Origin: Catellatospora sp. TT07R-123
Lineage (GTDB): Bacteria > Actinomycetota > Actinomycetes > Mycobacteriales > Micromonosporaceae
Length of the DNA stretch: 64,000 nucleotides
NCBI RefSeq assembly: GCF_018327705.1
Contig: NZ_BNEM01000002.1
Location: 2,480,001 to 2,544,000 of the forward strand
Direction: 5' to 3'
Shown: one piece after another, positions 25,967 to 34,625 of the stretch
Layout of the letters: each line of letters starts with the position of its first letter
Position numbering within the stretch: position 1 is the first letter of the stretch
Made by a program: the position numbers and the translations under genes
Notes under the pieces: model-generated
Told to the model about the DNA's origin: nothing
Databases searched by the model: none
What the model saw: the letters and a program-made list of their open reading frames with translations, nothing else

Positions 25967-27132
25967 GCTGCCGGCAGTCCTGGTTCACCACGCTGCGGAC
26001 GTGGGACCTGTACTTCGCCATCGCGTACGCCGTCGTGCTGGTGCTCGTGGTCGCCGACCAGGGCACCGGCACGGCGCGTGCCGCCGTGGCCGCGGGTGCG
26101 CTGACGGCGATGGCGGCCGGGTACGTGTGGTGGGGCCGCCCGCTGATCGCGATGGACGCCGAGGCGGGGCGGCTGTGGCCGTTCATCGCAGCGATGCTGG
26201 TGCTGCACGTCGTGGCGATCACGGCGGTGCCGGTGACGGCGTACGCGGACTTCGCGCTGTCGCCGCTGATGTTCATGAGCCTGCCGCTGGGCCAGGCGAT
26301 CACGGGGGCGACGGTGGCGAACCTGCTGCCCCCGGCGGTGGCACTGGTCCGTGGTTCTCACCCGGGTGACCTGCGTACGACGTCGATCATGGCGGTGTTC
26401 GGGATCAGCCTGTCGGTGCTGATGGGCGTGTTCATCGTCCGGGTGATCGATCAGAGTGACGAGCGGCTGCGGCTGATCGGGGAGCTGGAGGCCAGCCGGG
26501 GCGAGGTGGCGCGGCTGTCGCGGGAGGCGGGGGTGGCCGCGGAGCGGTCCCGGCTGGCCGGGGAGATCCACGACACGCTGGCGCAGGGGTTCACCAGCAT
26601 CATCACGCTGCTCCAGGCGGTGGGCGCCGAACTGGACCGCGACCCGGACCGGGCCCGGGAGCACGTGGAGCTGGCGGTGCGTACGGCGCGGGAGAACCTG
26701 GCCGAGTCGCGGGCTCTGATCGCGGCGCTGCAACCGGCGGCGCTGGACGCGAGCTCGCTGGAGCAGGCGGTGCGCCGCCAGGTCGAGCGGCTGGGCGAGG
26801 AGACGGGGGCGGCGGTGTCGTACGAGGTCGGCGGGCAGCCGTGCCCGCTGCCGACGGCGGTGGAGGTGGTGCTGCTGCGGGCGGCGCAGGAGGCGCTGGC
26901 CAATGTGCGCCGCCACGCGGCTGCCGCGGCGGTGCGGGTGCGGCTGGACTTCCGGGCCGAGGGCGTGGCGCTGTGCGTACGCGACGACGGCCAGGGGTTC
27001 GACGCCGCGCGATCGGCCCCCGGGTTCGGGCTGAGCGGCATGCGGGCGCGGGTCGCGCAGGTGAGCGGGGTGTTGACGGTGGACAGTGCGCCGGGCCGGG
27101 GCACGGCGGTGACGGTGGAGGTGCCTTCGTGA
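25963..27132 (+). CDS. NarL-family sensor histidine kinase
   Basis: The 389-residue protein has five to six hydrophobic segments in residues 15-165 with little extracellular sequence. A HisKA_3 dimerisation helix follows with phospho-acceptor H203 in [12 protein letters not shown]. The ATPase domain ends the protein ([12 protein letters not shown] as N box, DDGQGFD as G1, [11 protein letters not shown] as G2). Membrane-buried sensors of this type often detect antibiotic or envelope stress, sometimes through the partner transporter. Its ATG overlaps the permease stop (ATGA), and its own stop overlaps the next start, so four genes are coupled. Confidence 0.92.
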   Translation: MSCRQSWFTTLRTWDLYFAIAYAVVLVLVVADQGTGTARAAVAAGALTAMAAGYVWWGRPLIAMDAEAGRLWPFIAAMLVLHVVAITAVPVTAYADFALSPLMFMSLPLGQAITGATVANLLPPAVALVRGSHPGDLRTTSIMAVFGISLSVLMGVFIVRVIDQSDERLRLIGELEASRGEVARLSREAGVAAERSRLAGEIHDTLAQGFTSIITLLQAVGAELDRDPDRAREHVELAVRTARENLAESRALIAALQPAALDASSLEQAVRRQVERLGEETGAAVSYEVGGQPCPLPTAVEVVLLRAAQEALANVRRHAAAAAVRVRLDFRAEGVALCVRDDGQGFDAARSAPGFGLSGMRARVAQVSGVLTVDSAPGRGTAVTVEVPS

Positions 27133-27746
27133 TCACGATTCTGCTGGCCGACGACCATCCGGTGGTCCGGGCGGGGCTGCGGGGCATGCTGGAGGCGGAG
27201 CCGGATCTGCGGGTGGTGGGCGAGGCCGCCTCGGGCCCGGAGGCGGTCACCGCCGCGGCGGCGCTGCGCCCGGACGTGATCCTGATGGATCTGCGGATGC
27301 CCGGCGGGGACGGCGCCTCGGCGACGGAGCGGATCCTGCGGGGCGGGTCGGGCAGCCGGGTGGTGGTGCTGACGACATACGAGAGCGACGCCGACATCCT
27401 GCGGGCGGTGGAGGCGGGTGCCTCGGGTTACCTGCTCAAGGACGCGTCACCGGCTGATCTGGCCGCGGCGGTGCGGGCGGCGGCACGCGGGGAGACGGTG
27501 CTGGCTCCGGCGGTGGCGGGGCGGCTGCTGCGGCAGGTGCGCCAGCCCGCGCAGCCGGGGCTTTCGGCGCGGGAGGTGGAGGTCCTGCGGCTGGTGGCAC
27601 GGGGTCTGACCAATGCCGACATCGGCCGGGAGCTGTTCATCTCGGAGGCGACGGTCAAGACGCACCTGCTGCGGGTGTTCAGCAAGCTGGACGTGGCCGA
27701 CCGTACGGCGGCCGTGACGACGGCGATGGCGCGCGGGCTGCTGTGA
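27129..27746 (+). CDS. NarL/LuxR-family response regulator
   Basis: The 205-residue protein has a receiver domain (acidic pocket ADDHP at 7-11, phospho-acceptor D54 in [12 protein letters not shown], Lys in YLLKDASP) and a C-terminal LuxR-type helix-turn-helix ([36 protein letters not shown]). It should be phosphorylated by the kinase at 25963 and regulate this operon. The GTG at 27129 overlaps the kinase stop. A possible binding site is the inverted repeat at 24226-24255. A hairpin directly after the stop ends the operon. Confidence 0.92.
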   Translation: MITILLADDHPVVRAGLRGMLEAEPDLRVVGEAASGPEAVTAAAALRPDVILMDLRMPGGDGASATERILRGGSGSRVVVLTTYESDADILRAVEAGASGYLLKDASPADLAAAVRAAARGETVLAPAVAGRLLRQVRQPAQPGLSAREVEVLRLVARGLTNADIGRELFISEATVKTHLLRVFSKLDVADRTAAVTTAMARGLL

Positions 27747-27755
27747 CGGCGGGCG

Positions 27756-27779
27756 GTGGGCCGCCTCGCGGCGGCCCAC
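27756..27779. terminator. Bidirectional terminator after the response regulator
   Basis: GTGGGCCGCC and GGCGGCCCAC form perfect 10-bp arms with loop TCGC. The hairpin lies between the convergent stops at 27746 and 27786. Confidence 0.7.
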
Positions 27780-27785
27780 GGGGCG

Positions 27786-27926
27786 TCAGCCGACCAGGGT
27801 GACCTTGGCGCCGCGCTTGGCCAGGCCCCACTGGGACGGGTCGCCGGCCGACGCGGCGGTGGCGGTGGCCAGGGCGCCGACCGCGACGAGCGCGGCGACG
27901 GCGGCAAGACGGGCGAGGGTACGCAT
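27786..27926 (-). CDS. Small secreted peptide precursor, 46 aa
   Basis: The 46-residue product is a signal peptide (MRTLARLAAVAALVAVGALA, cleavage expected after ASA) followed by only about 18-19 residues: GDPSQWGLAKRGAKVTLVG. The mature peptide would be basic and contains one Trp. The ATG at 27926 has AAGGAG nine bases upstream, and the stop is followed by a terminator hairpin. It lies opposite the exporter/two-component operon, so a role as signal, substrate or antimicrobial is conceivable, but nothing in the peptide identifies a known class (no Cys, no leader motif). Confidence 0.65.
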   Translation of the reverse strand: MRTLARLAAVAALVAVGALATATAASAGDPSQWGLAKRGAKVTLVG

Positions 27927-28042
27927 CGGAATTCTCCTTCCGCGCACCGGGCCTGTCCCGGGGCGCACCAACACTGTCACCGCCCCCACTTGTGACCCGC
28001 TTGGAACACACTTGCCCGATGCCCGAGCCGAGCCGAGCCCGC

Positions 28043-28123
28043 CAAGATCAGCCAAGTTGCCGGGCAATCGGGCGAAAGCGAGGCCGCTATTCGCCCGATT
28101 GCCCGGCAACTTGCGCGATCTTG
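28043..28123. repeat. Long inverted repeat (34-bp arms)
   Basis: Arms 28043-28076 and 28090-28123 are complementary except for a few bases near the outer end, with a 13-nt loop. The arms contain AAGTTGCCGGGCAATCGGGC. It lies between the 5' region of the 46-aa peptide gene and the 3' end of the M23 gene, which are transcribed the same way. It may end the M23 transcript or be a REP-like element. Confidence 0.8.
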
Positions 28124-28145
28124 AGCCCCCGCCCCGCGGGGAGGG

Positions 28146-30128
28146 TCAGCGGCGCCAGCCGGCGCCGTAGAGGACGGTGCCGCCGCTGGTGTAGCCGCCG
28201 AGGCAGCGGGTCAGGTAGTCGGACTTCTCGCGCAGGTCCAGTTCGGCGGAGAACTTGGCCTCGCCCAGGTCGTGGCGGCCGACGGTGCCGCCCTTGCCCG
28301 GCGCGACGTCCTGGAAGATCGCCGAGATCCGGTATCCCCCGGCGTGCTGGCAGGCGCTGAAGTAGGTCAGCTGCCGGCCGAGCTTGCCGTTGATGTTCCA
28401 CGCGTTCTGGTACTCGGCCGAGGTCGCGAACGACGGCGCGTCGAACGTGCCCACGTCCTCCTTGACATAGAACGCGGTGATCTGCGGAACGTTGCCCGGC
28501 GACACGATCGAGATGTTGACCGGGTGGAAGCCCTGCTTGACCAGCGAGTCGAACTGGTTCTGGTGCCAGACGGCGTCCTTGCCGTGGTAGGCGGCCATGG
28601 TCGGGCCGCTGCGCTTGTACCAGATGGCCGCGTACAGCACCGTCGTGCCGGACAGGTAGCTGGTGACGTTGTGCAGCCGGAATCCCTCCTTGTCCAGGCC
28701 GTCGAACTGCGCCTGGTAGTCGGCGCTGGTCATGCCGTGGCGGGCCTGCCACACCGAGCCGTCCTGCGGCCGGTAGATGACGTTGAAGAAGACGCCGCCG
28801 CGCTCCCCCGTGCCCTCGTGCGCGTCGATCCACTCCGGCCGGTAGCCGGACTTCACCAGCTTGTTGTACGTGTCCTGGTACTTGGCGGCGGGGATGCCGT
28901 AGAGCACGATCTCGGACTTGCCCGGCGGGTACCAGGCCGGGGCCGACGCCTCCGGCCAGATCAGCACCTCGCTGTTGGGGATGGCGCGGCCGTTCATCGG
29001 CACCCACAGCGGCGACTCCGGGTTCCACGGCGAGCCCGCGGCCTTGTCGATCTGCCACGCCTCGGTGAAGTGCATGGGGCGCAGCGGGTAGTCGCCGGGG
29101 ATGTCGCGGCGGGCCTCCAGGTGGATGTGCGGCTCGGAGGCGTTGCCGGAGTCGCCGAGGCGGCCCAGTTCCATGCCCGCGAAGACCATCTGGCCGGGCA
29201 CGACGGTCATGGTGCCCTGGCGCAGGTGGGTGTACCAGGTGACGGTGCCGTCGGTGTGCTGGACCCAGACGTTGTTGCCGCCGACCGGTTTCGGCGTCGG
29301 CGTGGGGAGCGCGCCGGGCGCCGGGTTGTCGGGCATGGTGCCGTCGTTGCACATCAGCACGGTGCCGTCGGCGACGGCGCGGACGGGCAGGTCCCAGGCG
29401 CGGTAGTGCTCGTTCTTCGTGCCGTCGCCGCCGGGCAGCAGCTTGGACCACGTGGCGCCGTCCCAGGCCACGACGCCCACGTCGTGGGCGTAGATCTGGG
29501 TGCCGCCGGCGCCGCCGTTGGCCCAGTGGTCGCCGGTGGTGGTGAGGACCTCGCCGGGGCGCAGGTCGGAGGCGTGCAGCGGGAACCGGTGCGCCCGGTT
29601 GTACGGCACCAGCGGCAGCGTCACCTCGGAGGCGAACAGGTATCCGGCGACGAACACCCGGACGGTGACCCAGGCCGGGGCCGGGGCGGGCAGGTACACC
29701 TGGTTGAACCCGACCTGGTTGCCGGGCAGCGTGATCCGGCCGTTGGTCCAGGTCTTGGTCTGGCCGGGGGTGAACACGCCGCCGTCGTCGGTGTTGGCCA
29801 CCGGGTCCTTGATGACGAGCAGCTGGTCCAGGCCCTGCATGGTCTGGGTGTAGCCGCCGGCGAACTGGAACTCGATGCCGGAGACCTTGAGGTCCTGGGT
29901 GCCGGTGTTGGTGAGGTTGAGCCGCAGCACGACCTTGACGGCCTCGGGGTCGCCGTTCTTGGCGGGGGCGAGCAGCGCGTAGGCGGCGTCGCCGGACTCG
30001 ATCGGTTCGACCGCGATCGCGATCGGGTTGCCTAACGGCACGGCGGCCGCGGGGCGTGCCGAGCCGAACAGGCCCATTCCGGCGGGCACGGCGGCGGCGG
30101 TGAACAGGAGCAGCTTACGGCGGTCCAT
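28146..30128 (-). CDS. Secreted M23-type peptidase domain protein with C-terminal BTRD1 repeats
   Basis: This 660-residue protein has a Tat/Sec-like signal (MDRRKLLLF, cleavage near PAAAVP). A beta-rich N-terminal domain comes first, then a LytM/M23 domain: EHYRAWDLPVRAVADGTVL supplies the first His/Asp, TWYTHLRQG and the catalytic-site HIHLE near residue 345. Residues about 400-660 are tandem repeats of the BTRD1 kind (WQARHGMTSADYQAQFDGL, GFRLHNVTSYLSGTTVLYAA, YLTRCLGGYTSGGTVLYGAG). Cell-wall peptide hydrolysis is likely for the M23 part. The ATG at 30128 has AAAGGGA upstream; the longer frame adds no signal-peptide features. Confidence 0.85.
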   Translation of the reverse strand: MDRRKLLLFTAAAVPAGMGLFGSARPAAAVPLGNPIAIAVEPIESGDAAYALLAPAKNGDPEAVKVVLRLNLTNTGTQDLKVSGIEFQFAGGYTQTMQGLDQLLVIKDPVANTDDGGVFTPGQTKTWTNGRITLPGNQVGFNQVYLPAPAPAWVTVRVFVAGYLFASEVTLPLVPYNRAHRFPLHASDLRPGEVLTTTGDHWANGGAGGTQIYAHDVGVVAWDGATWSKLLPGGDGTKNEHYRAWDLPVRAVADGTVLMCNDGTMPDNPAPGALPTPTPKPVGGNNVWVQHTDGTVTWYTHLRQGTMTVVPGQMVFAGMELGRLGDSGNASEPHIHLEARRDIPGDYPLRPMHFTEAWQIDKAAGSPWNPESPLWVPMNGRAIPNSEVLIWPEASAPAWYPPGKSEIVLYGIPAAKYQDTYNKLVKSGYRPEWIDAHEGTGERGGVFFNVIYRPQDGSVWQARHGMTSADYQAQFDGLDKEGFRLHNVTSYLSGTTVLYAAIWYKRSGPTMAAYHGKDAVWHQNQFDSLVKQGFHPVNISIVSPGNVPQITAFYVKEDVGTFDAPSFATSAEYQNAWNINGKLGRQLTYFSACQHAGGYRISAIFQDVAPGKGGTVGRHDLGEAKFSAELDLREKSDYLTRCLGGYTSGGTVLYGAGWRR

Positions 30129-30329
30129 GACGGTCCCTTTCGGATGGTTGCGGGCCGGCCGCCCGCTGAGAACAGAAAACCAACCGCCATGGGGGTACGG
30201 CCTGAGCAACGACTACCTATCGTCTGGGCGACATACCCACCGGCCCGGCAGCGTTTTCGCCGTACGCATCCGGTTGATCGCGCTCGGCTACGCTGCTGTC
30301 AGACTCACGCGGAATAGGGATGGCATCAG

Positions 30330-32945
30330 GTGACCGTCGCGGTGGCACATTGGCCTTTCATCGGGCGGCGGTCCGAACTGGAGCGTTTCACCGACGCCCT
30401 CGGCGATACTCGGGTGGACACGGTCCTGGTCGTCGGCGACGCCGGGGTGGGCAAGAGCCGGCTGGCGCTGGAGTGCCTGGCCGCGGCCGAGGACCGGGGC
30501 CACCACGTCGCGCACGTGACCGCGACGGCGAGCGCGTCGGCGGTGCCGCTGTCGGCGCTGGCGCCGCTGCTGCCCGCCGAGCAGGACATGGCCGATCCGC
30601 ACACGCTGTTCGAGGCGGCCCGGCGGCGGTTGCGCGACCGGGCGCAGGGGCGCCGGTTCGTGCTGGCGATCGACGACGTGGACCTGCTGGACACGGTGTC
30701 GCTGGCGTTGCTGTCGTTCCTGATGGCCGACGGGACGCTGTTCGTGGTGGCCACGCAGCGCCGCGAGGGCGCGGTCCCGGACGCGCTGGAGACGCGGTGG
30801 CGTGACGGGCGGGCGGTCCGGCTGACGCTCGACGCGCTGCACCGGCAGAGCGTGGAGACGCTGCTGCACTTCGCGCTCGGCGGTCCGGCGACGGCCGGGG
30901 CGGTGCAGTGGCTGTGGGAGGCCAGCCGGGGCAACGTGCTGTTCCTGCGCGAGCTGGTGCTCAGTGCCCAGCACGAGGGTGCGCTGGCGTGCCCGGCCGG
31001 GGTGTGGCAGCTGTTGCGTACGCCGCGGGGCAGCAGCGGGCTGATCGAGCTGGTGCAGGCCCGGCTCTCGGGGCTGAGCTCGGCACACCGGGCGGTGCTG
31101 GAGCTGCTGGCGCTGTGCGAGCCGCTGTCGGTGGAGGAGCTGCTGGCGCAGCATCCGGCCGAGGTGCTGACGGAGCTGGAGGACGAGGGCCTGATCAGCG
31201 TCGCGTGGGAGAGCCGGCGGACCGAGGTGCGGCTGGCGCATCCGCTGCACTCGCACACGTTGCAGTCGTCGCTGCCGAAGCTGCGCGCGCGGACGATCCT
31301 GCTGCGGCAGGCGGACCGGGTCACCGGGCACGGCGCGCGGCGGCGCGGCGATCCGCTGCTGCTGGCGTCGTGGCGGCTGGACGCGACCGGTTCGGCCGAT
31401 CCGGAACTGCTGCTGCGGGCGGCGCGGCTGGCCCGGTTCGCCCATGATCTGCCGCGGACGGAGCGGCTGGCGTCGGCGGCGCTGGCGCACGGTGCGGGCG
31501 CGGCGGCGGGGCTGCTGCTGGCCGAGTCGCTGCATGAGCAGGCCCGGTTCGCCGAGGCGGAGGCGGCGCTGGCGAGGGCGGCCGACGGGCGGTCTCCGGG
31601 GCAGGAGCTGCCCGTGGCGCTGTCGCGGGCGATGAACCTGTTGTTCGGGCTGGGTGATCCGGTGGCGGCGCGGGCCGCGCTGGACGGGGCGGGTGTCCCG
31701 GCCGGTGATCCGGCGGTGGCGGCGGTGTCGGCGCTGCTGGCCAACGCGGTCGCCGGGCCGGTCGAGGCGGCGGGGCTGCTGCCGCCGCAGCCGGACGGGC
31801 AGCGTGCCGAGGTCCGGGTGCTGTGGCACCGGGCGGCCGCCGCCGTGCTGGCCGACGCGGGGCGGGTGGTGGAGGCGGCGGAGCTGGCCGGTGCCGGATT
31901 CGAGCTGCACGAGACGGTCGAGGACCGCACGGTCGTGTCGCATCCGGCCACGCACCTGCTGACGCTGGCCGACGCGCTGCTGCGCCAGGGCGCCTTCGAC
32001 GCCGCCGAGCAGGCTGCCGAGCGCGGCCGCCAGCTGGTCGTCGACGCCGGGGTGGAGGCGCTGATCTGCTGGTTCACCGGGCGGCTGGGCGCGGTGGCGC
32101 TGGCGCGCGGGCAGGTGGCGACGGCGGAGGCGCGGTTCGCCGAGACGCTGGCCCAGGCCCGGGGGGCCGGTCAGCGCAGCGCGCTGCCGATGGCGATGTC
32201 GGGGCTGATCCGGGCGCGGGCGTCGCGCGGGCCGCTGCCCGATGGCGATCCGCTGCTGGCCGAGCTGCTGGAGATCGCCGGGTACGCGACCTGGAGCGCC
32301 GAGCCGCAGCGGGCGATCGCGTGGGCCGAGGCCGCGGGCGGCCTGGTCTCGCAGGCCCGGTCCCGGTTGCAGGAGGCGGCGGCCGAGGCGCTGCGCCGCG
32401 GCCGGGCCAACGCCGCCACGGAGCTGTGGCACGACGCGCTGCGGCTGGGCGGCGACGTCGCCGGGCCGCTGGGCGAGGCGTGCGAGCGGGTGCAGGGTGC
32501 GCTGGCGGCGGTGCGGGCCGCTCACGCCGCCGCGGTGGCCGCCGGTGATCCCGGCCGGTTGCAGGAGGTGGCGCAGCGGTTCGCCGAGTCGGGCGCCCAC
32601 CTGCTCGCGGCGGAGGCGATGACGGCGGCCGCCGAGCTGCACCGGCGCCAGGGCAGCGGGCGGGCGGCGGTCGGCTGCTCGGCCGCGGCGCGGCGGCTGG
32701 CGGAGGGCTGCCAGGGCGCCCGTACGCCGGGGCTGCTCGGGGGCGGTACGCTCACCCCTCTCACCGACCGGGAGCGGGAGATCGCCCGGCTGGTCGTGTC
32801 GGGCAACAGCAGCCGCCAGATCGCCGACCTGCTGTTCCTGTCGGTGCGTACGGTCAACAACCATCTGCAGAACGTCTACACCAAGCTCGGCATCGGCAGC
32901 CGCGCCGAACTCGCCGACGTCCTCGCCGCGGAGGTGACCGCATGA
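30330..32945 (+). CDS. LuxR-family regulator with AAA/STAND ATPase (LAL type)
   Basis: The 871-residue protein has an N-terminal ATPase (P-loop GDAGVGKS at 36-43, Walker B FVLAIDDVDLLD near 115), a long helical TPR-like middle, and a C-terminal LuxR helix-turn-helix from about 805 (LTDREREIARLVVSGNSSRQ, VRTVNNHLQNVYTKLGI). This is the large ATP-binding LuxR (LAL) group, transcription factors gated by ATP and ligand. The start is the GTG at 30330 with no good ribosome site. Its ATGA-type stop overlaps the globin start, so the two are translationally coupled. It lies between two secreted BTRD1-repeat genes that may be its targets. Confidence 0.88.
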   Translation: MTVAVAHWPFIGRRSELERFTDALGDTRVDTVLVVGDAGVGKSRLALECLAAAEDRGHHVAHVTATASASAVPLSALAPLLPAEQDMADPHTLFEAARRRLRDRAQGRRFVLAIDDVDLLDTVSLALLSFLMADGTLFVVATQRREGAVPDALETRWRDGRAVRLTLDALHRQSVETLLHFALGGPATAGAVQWLWEASRGNVLFLRELVLSAQHEGALACPAGVWQLLRTPRGSSGLIELVQARLSGLSSAHRAVLELLALCEPLSVEELLAQHPAEVLTELEDEGLISVAWESRRTEVRLAHPLHSHTLQSSLPKLRARTILLRQADRVTGHGARRRGDPLLLASWRLDATGSADPELLLRAARLARFAHDLPRTERLASAALAHGAGAAAGLLLAESLHEQARFAEAEAALARAADGRSPGQELPVALSRAMNLLFGLGDPVAARAALDGAGVPAGDPAVAAVSALLANAVAGPVEAAGLLPPQPDGQRAEVRVLWHRAAAAVLADAGRVVEAAELAGAGFELHETVEDRTVVSHPATHLLTLADALLRQGAFDAAEQAAERGRQLVVDAGVEALICWFTGRLGAVALARGQVATAEARFAETLAQARGAGQRSALPMAMSGLIRARASRGPLPDGDPLLAELLEIAGYATWSAEPQRAIAWAEAAGGLVSQARSRLQEAAAEALRRGRANAATELWHDALRLGGDVAGPLGEACERVQGALAAVRAAHAAAVAAGDPGRLQEVAQRFAESGAHLLAAEAMTAAAELHRRQGSGRAAVGCSAAARRLAEGCQGARTPGLLGGGTLTPLTDREREIARLVVSGNSSRQIADLLFLSVRTVNNHLQNVYTKLGIGSRAELADVLAAEVTA

Positions 32946-33382
32946 CCCCCGATCAGATCTCGCTCGTCCGGCAGACCATGACCTGGGTGCAGCCGCGGCG
33001 GCAGGAGTTCGCCGCCGACTTCTACCGGCGGCTGTTCGCCGCCGATCCGGGGCTGGAGGGCATGTTCTCCACCGACCCGGTGATCCAGCAGGAGAAGTTC
33101 GTCGACGAGCTGACGGCGATCGTCGCGGCGATCAGCGACTTCCCGGCGTTCCTGCTGCGGGCCGGGGCGCTGGGCGTGCGGCACGTCAACTACCAGGTGC
33201 GGGCCGAGCACTACCGGGTGATGCGCGAGGTGCTGGCGGCGACGTTCGCGGCGGGGTTCCCACAGGACTGGACGGCCGAGCACGAGCAGGCGTGGCGCAG
33301 CGCGTACGACATGGTGGCCGAGGCGATGCTGCTGGGCCGCGGCAGGTCTGCCGACGCGCCGCGCGCGGCGTGGCGGCCCTGA
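32942..33382 (+). CDS. Single-domain globin coupled to the LuxR regulator
   Basis: The 146-residue protein is a globin of the flavohaemoglobin-domain type: helix B/C segment FYRRLFAADPGLEGMF (candidate Tyr B10 at 28), and HVNYQVRAEHYRVM, where H81 is the expected proximal haem ligand. It lacks the FAD/NAD reductase domain, so it is a stand-alone globin for oxygen or NO binding, or redox sensing. The ATG at 32942 overlaps the regulator's stop by four bases. The coupling suggests the globin senses a gas or removes NO as part of the same response; this is inference. Confidence 0.85.
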   Translation: MTPDQISLVRQTMTWVQPRRQEFAADFYRRLFAADPGLEGMFSTDPVIQQEKFVDELTAIVAAISDFPAFLLRAGALGVRHVNYQVRAEHYRVMREVLAATFAAGFPQDWTAEHEQAWRSAYDMVAEAMLLGRGRSADAPRAAWRP

Positions 33383-33414
33383 TCGGCGCGGCGGCGGCCC
33401 TGGCGCAGGCGCGA

Positions 33415-33445
33415 GGGGCGGCGCGGCCGGTGGCCGGGCCGCCCC
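33415..33445. terminator. Hairpin between globin and the opposing secreted gene
   Basis: GGGGCGGC (33415-33422) pairs with GCCGCCCC (33438-33445), with further pairing in the loop. It separates the convergent stops at 33382 and 33459. Confidence 0.55.
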
Positions 33446-33458
33446 TTCCGCGGGCCGG

Positions 33459-34328
33459 TCAGTCGTTCTCGATGAAGACGGCCGCGTAGCGCCACTCGTT
33501 GGAGCCGGCCGACCAGTAGCGCTCGGCCTGGAGCACCCGGTAGTTGTCGCCGGACTGGACGCTGATCAGCTGCGAGGCGCTCAGCGAGGGGTGCCAGTTC
33601 CACACGCCCACCTGCGGGTCGTTGCGTACGAAGATCATCGCGAAGTGGCTGGTCGCGATCGGCGAGATGGCCACCATGCGGCTGTCGAGGTGCAGGTCGA
33701 TCTCGTCGTTCACGGTCTGCGTGGTGGCGTCGGGGTACCAGACCCAGCTGCGCTCGTCGACGCCGGTGTTGGGGACCAGCACCGCGTCGTAGTGGTCCGG
33801 CGAGACGTAGTCGATGTCGGTCAGGCGGCCCCGGTTGGCGGCCAGCCATCCGTTGATCTGCGCCGACGTGCCGTTGAACAGGTACTTGTAGTCGTGGAAG
33901 TTGCCGCCGGCCGGGTTGTCCACCAGCGCCGCGGCGTAGCGGACCTGGCCGTTGTCGAGGTAGCGCTCGACGTCCAGCAGCCGCTTGCCCATCAGCTTCG
34001 CCGACAGCGTGGCGGCGGTCTCGCCGGTGGTCCACGACGCCGAGCCGGTCAGACCGCGGGCGTACACCCCGGAGTTCTGCACCAGCGTGACGTTGAACGT
34101 CGTGGGGCTGTCGACCTCGACGTCGACCACGCGCATGTTGTTGGTGTTGGCCCAGTTGTCGATCGTCGCCTTGCTCGCGCTGAGGAACCAGCCCCAGGCG
34201 GTGGGGGTGGAGACGTACTTCTCCGGGTCGGGCAGCACGGTCCCGGCGGCGGCCGGTCCGGCGGCGGTGACCAGGATCGTCGAGGTCACGGCGGCGATCA
34301 GCATCGCCTTGAGGGTCTTCTTCGTCAT
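33459..34328 (-). CDS. Secreted BTRD1-like tandem-repeat protein, 289 aa
   Basis: A signal peptide (MTKKTLKAMLIAAV, cleavage near PAAAG) is followed by about five repeats of 45-50 residues. These carry the pattern 'I..WL....RL.D...Y....Y.AVLV.N.G': RVVDVEVDSPTTFNVTLVQN, RLLDVERYLDNGQVRYAAAL, RLTDIDYVSPDHYDAVLVPN, LQAERYWSAGSNEWRYAAVF. This matches the tandem-repeat (BTRD1-like) module also present in the M23 protein at 28146. Such repeats are thought to mediate binding. Start is the ATG at 34328; the upstream TTG would cut into an operator-like palindrome. No enzyme domain. Confidence 0.75.
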   Translation of the reverse strand: MTKKTLKAMLIAAVTSTILVTAAGPAAAGTVLPDPEKYVSTPTAWGWFLSASKATIDNWANTNNMRVVDVEVDSPTTFNVTLVQNSGVYARGLTGSASWTTGETAATLSAKLMGKRLLDVERYLDNGQVRYAAALVDNPAGGNFHDYKYLFNGTSAQINGWLAANRGRLTDIDYVSPDHYDAVLVPNTGVDERSWVWYPDATTQTVNDEIDLHLDSRMVAISPIATSHFAMIFVRNDPQVGVWNWHPSLSASQLISVQSGDNYRVLQAERYWSAGSNEWRYAAVFIEND

Positions 34329-34362
34329 GCCCACGATCCTGTCGGCCGGGGCGCGGCCGGAC

Positions 34363-34381
34363 CTGAGCAAGGATTGCTCAG
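34363..34381. promoter_or_regulatory. Palindrome upstream of the BTRD1-like gene
   Basis: CTGAGCAA-GGA-TTGCTCAG is a perfect 8-bp inverted repeat 35 bp before the start at 34328. A matching half, CCTGAGCAA, occurs at 30201-30209 upstream of the other BTRD1 gene in the same orientation. A shared operator is possible. Confidence 0.5.
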
Positions 34382-34625
34382 CGCGTGGGTGACAGTTGCT
34401 CGGCCGCCCGAGGTCGCAGGCCCGGCGGGGCGGGGCACGGCGGCCGGTGTGACGCGGGCCATGTCGATGGTAGACCCGACCGGCCGAACTCGACAGTGAC
34501 CCGGCGCCGATAAACGGGACGACGAGTGTCGGCGGTGGTCACTAGGGTGTCGCGCATACGACGGGGGAACGTTCGTAAGCCCCTGTGCGTGCACTCATCC
34601 ACCTCTCACTCTCCGAGGTAAACGC

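Noticed and set aside
24847-26916. Long minus-strand open frame opposite the ABC/two-component operon
   Set aside because: It is antisense to four clearly real genes and is Arg/His/Pro-rich without any domain pattern.
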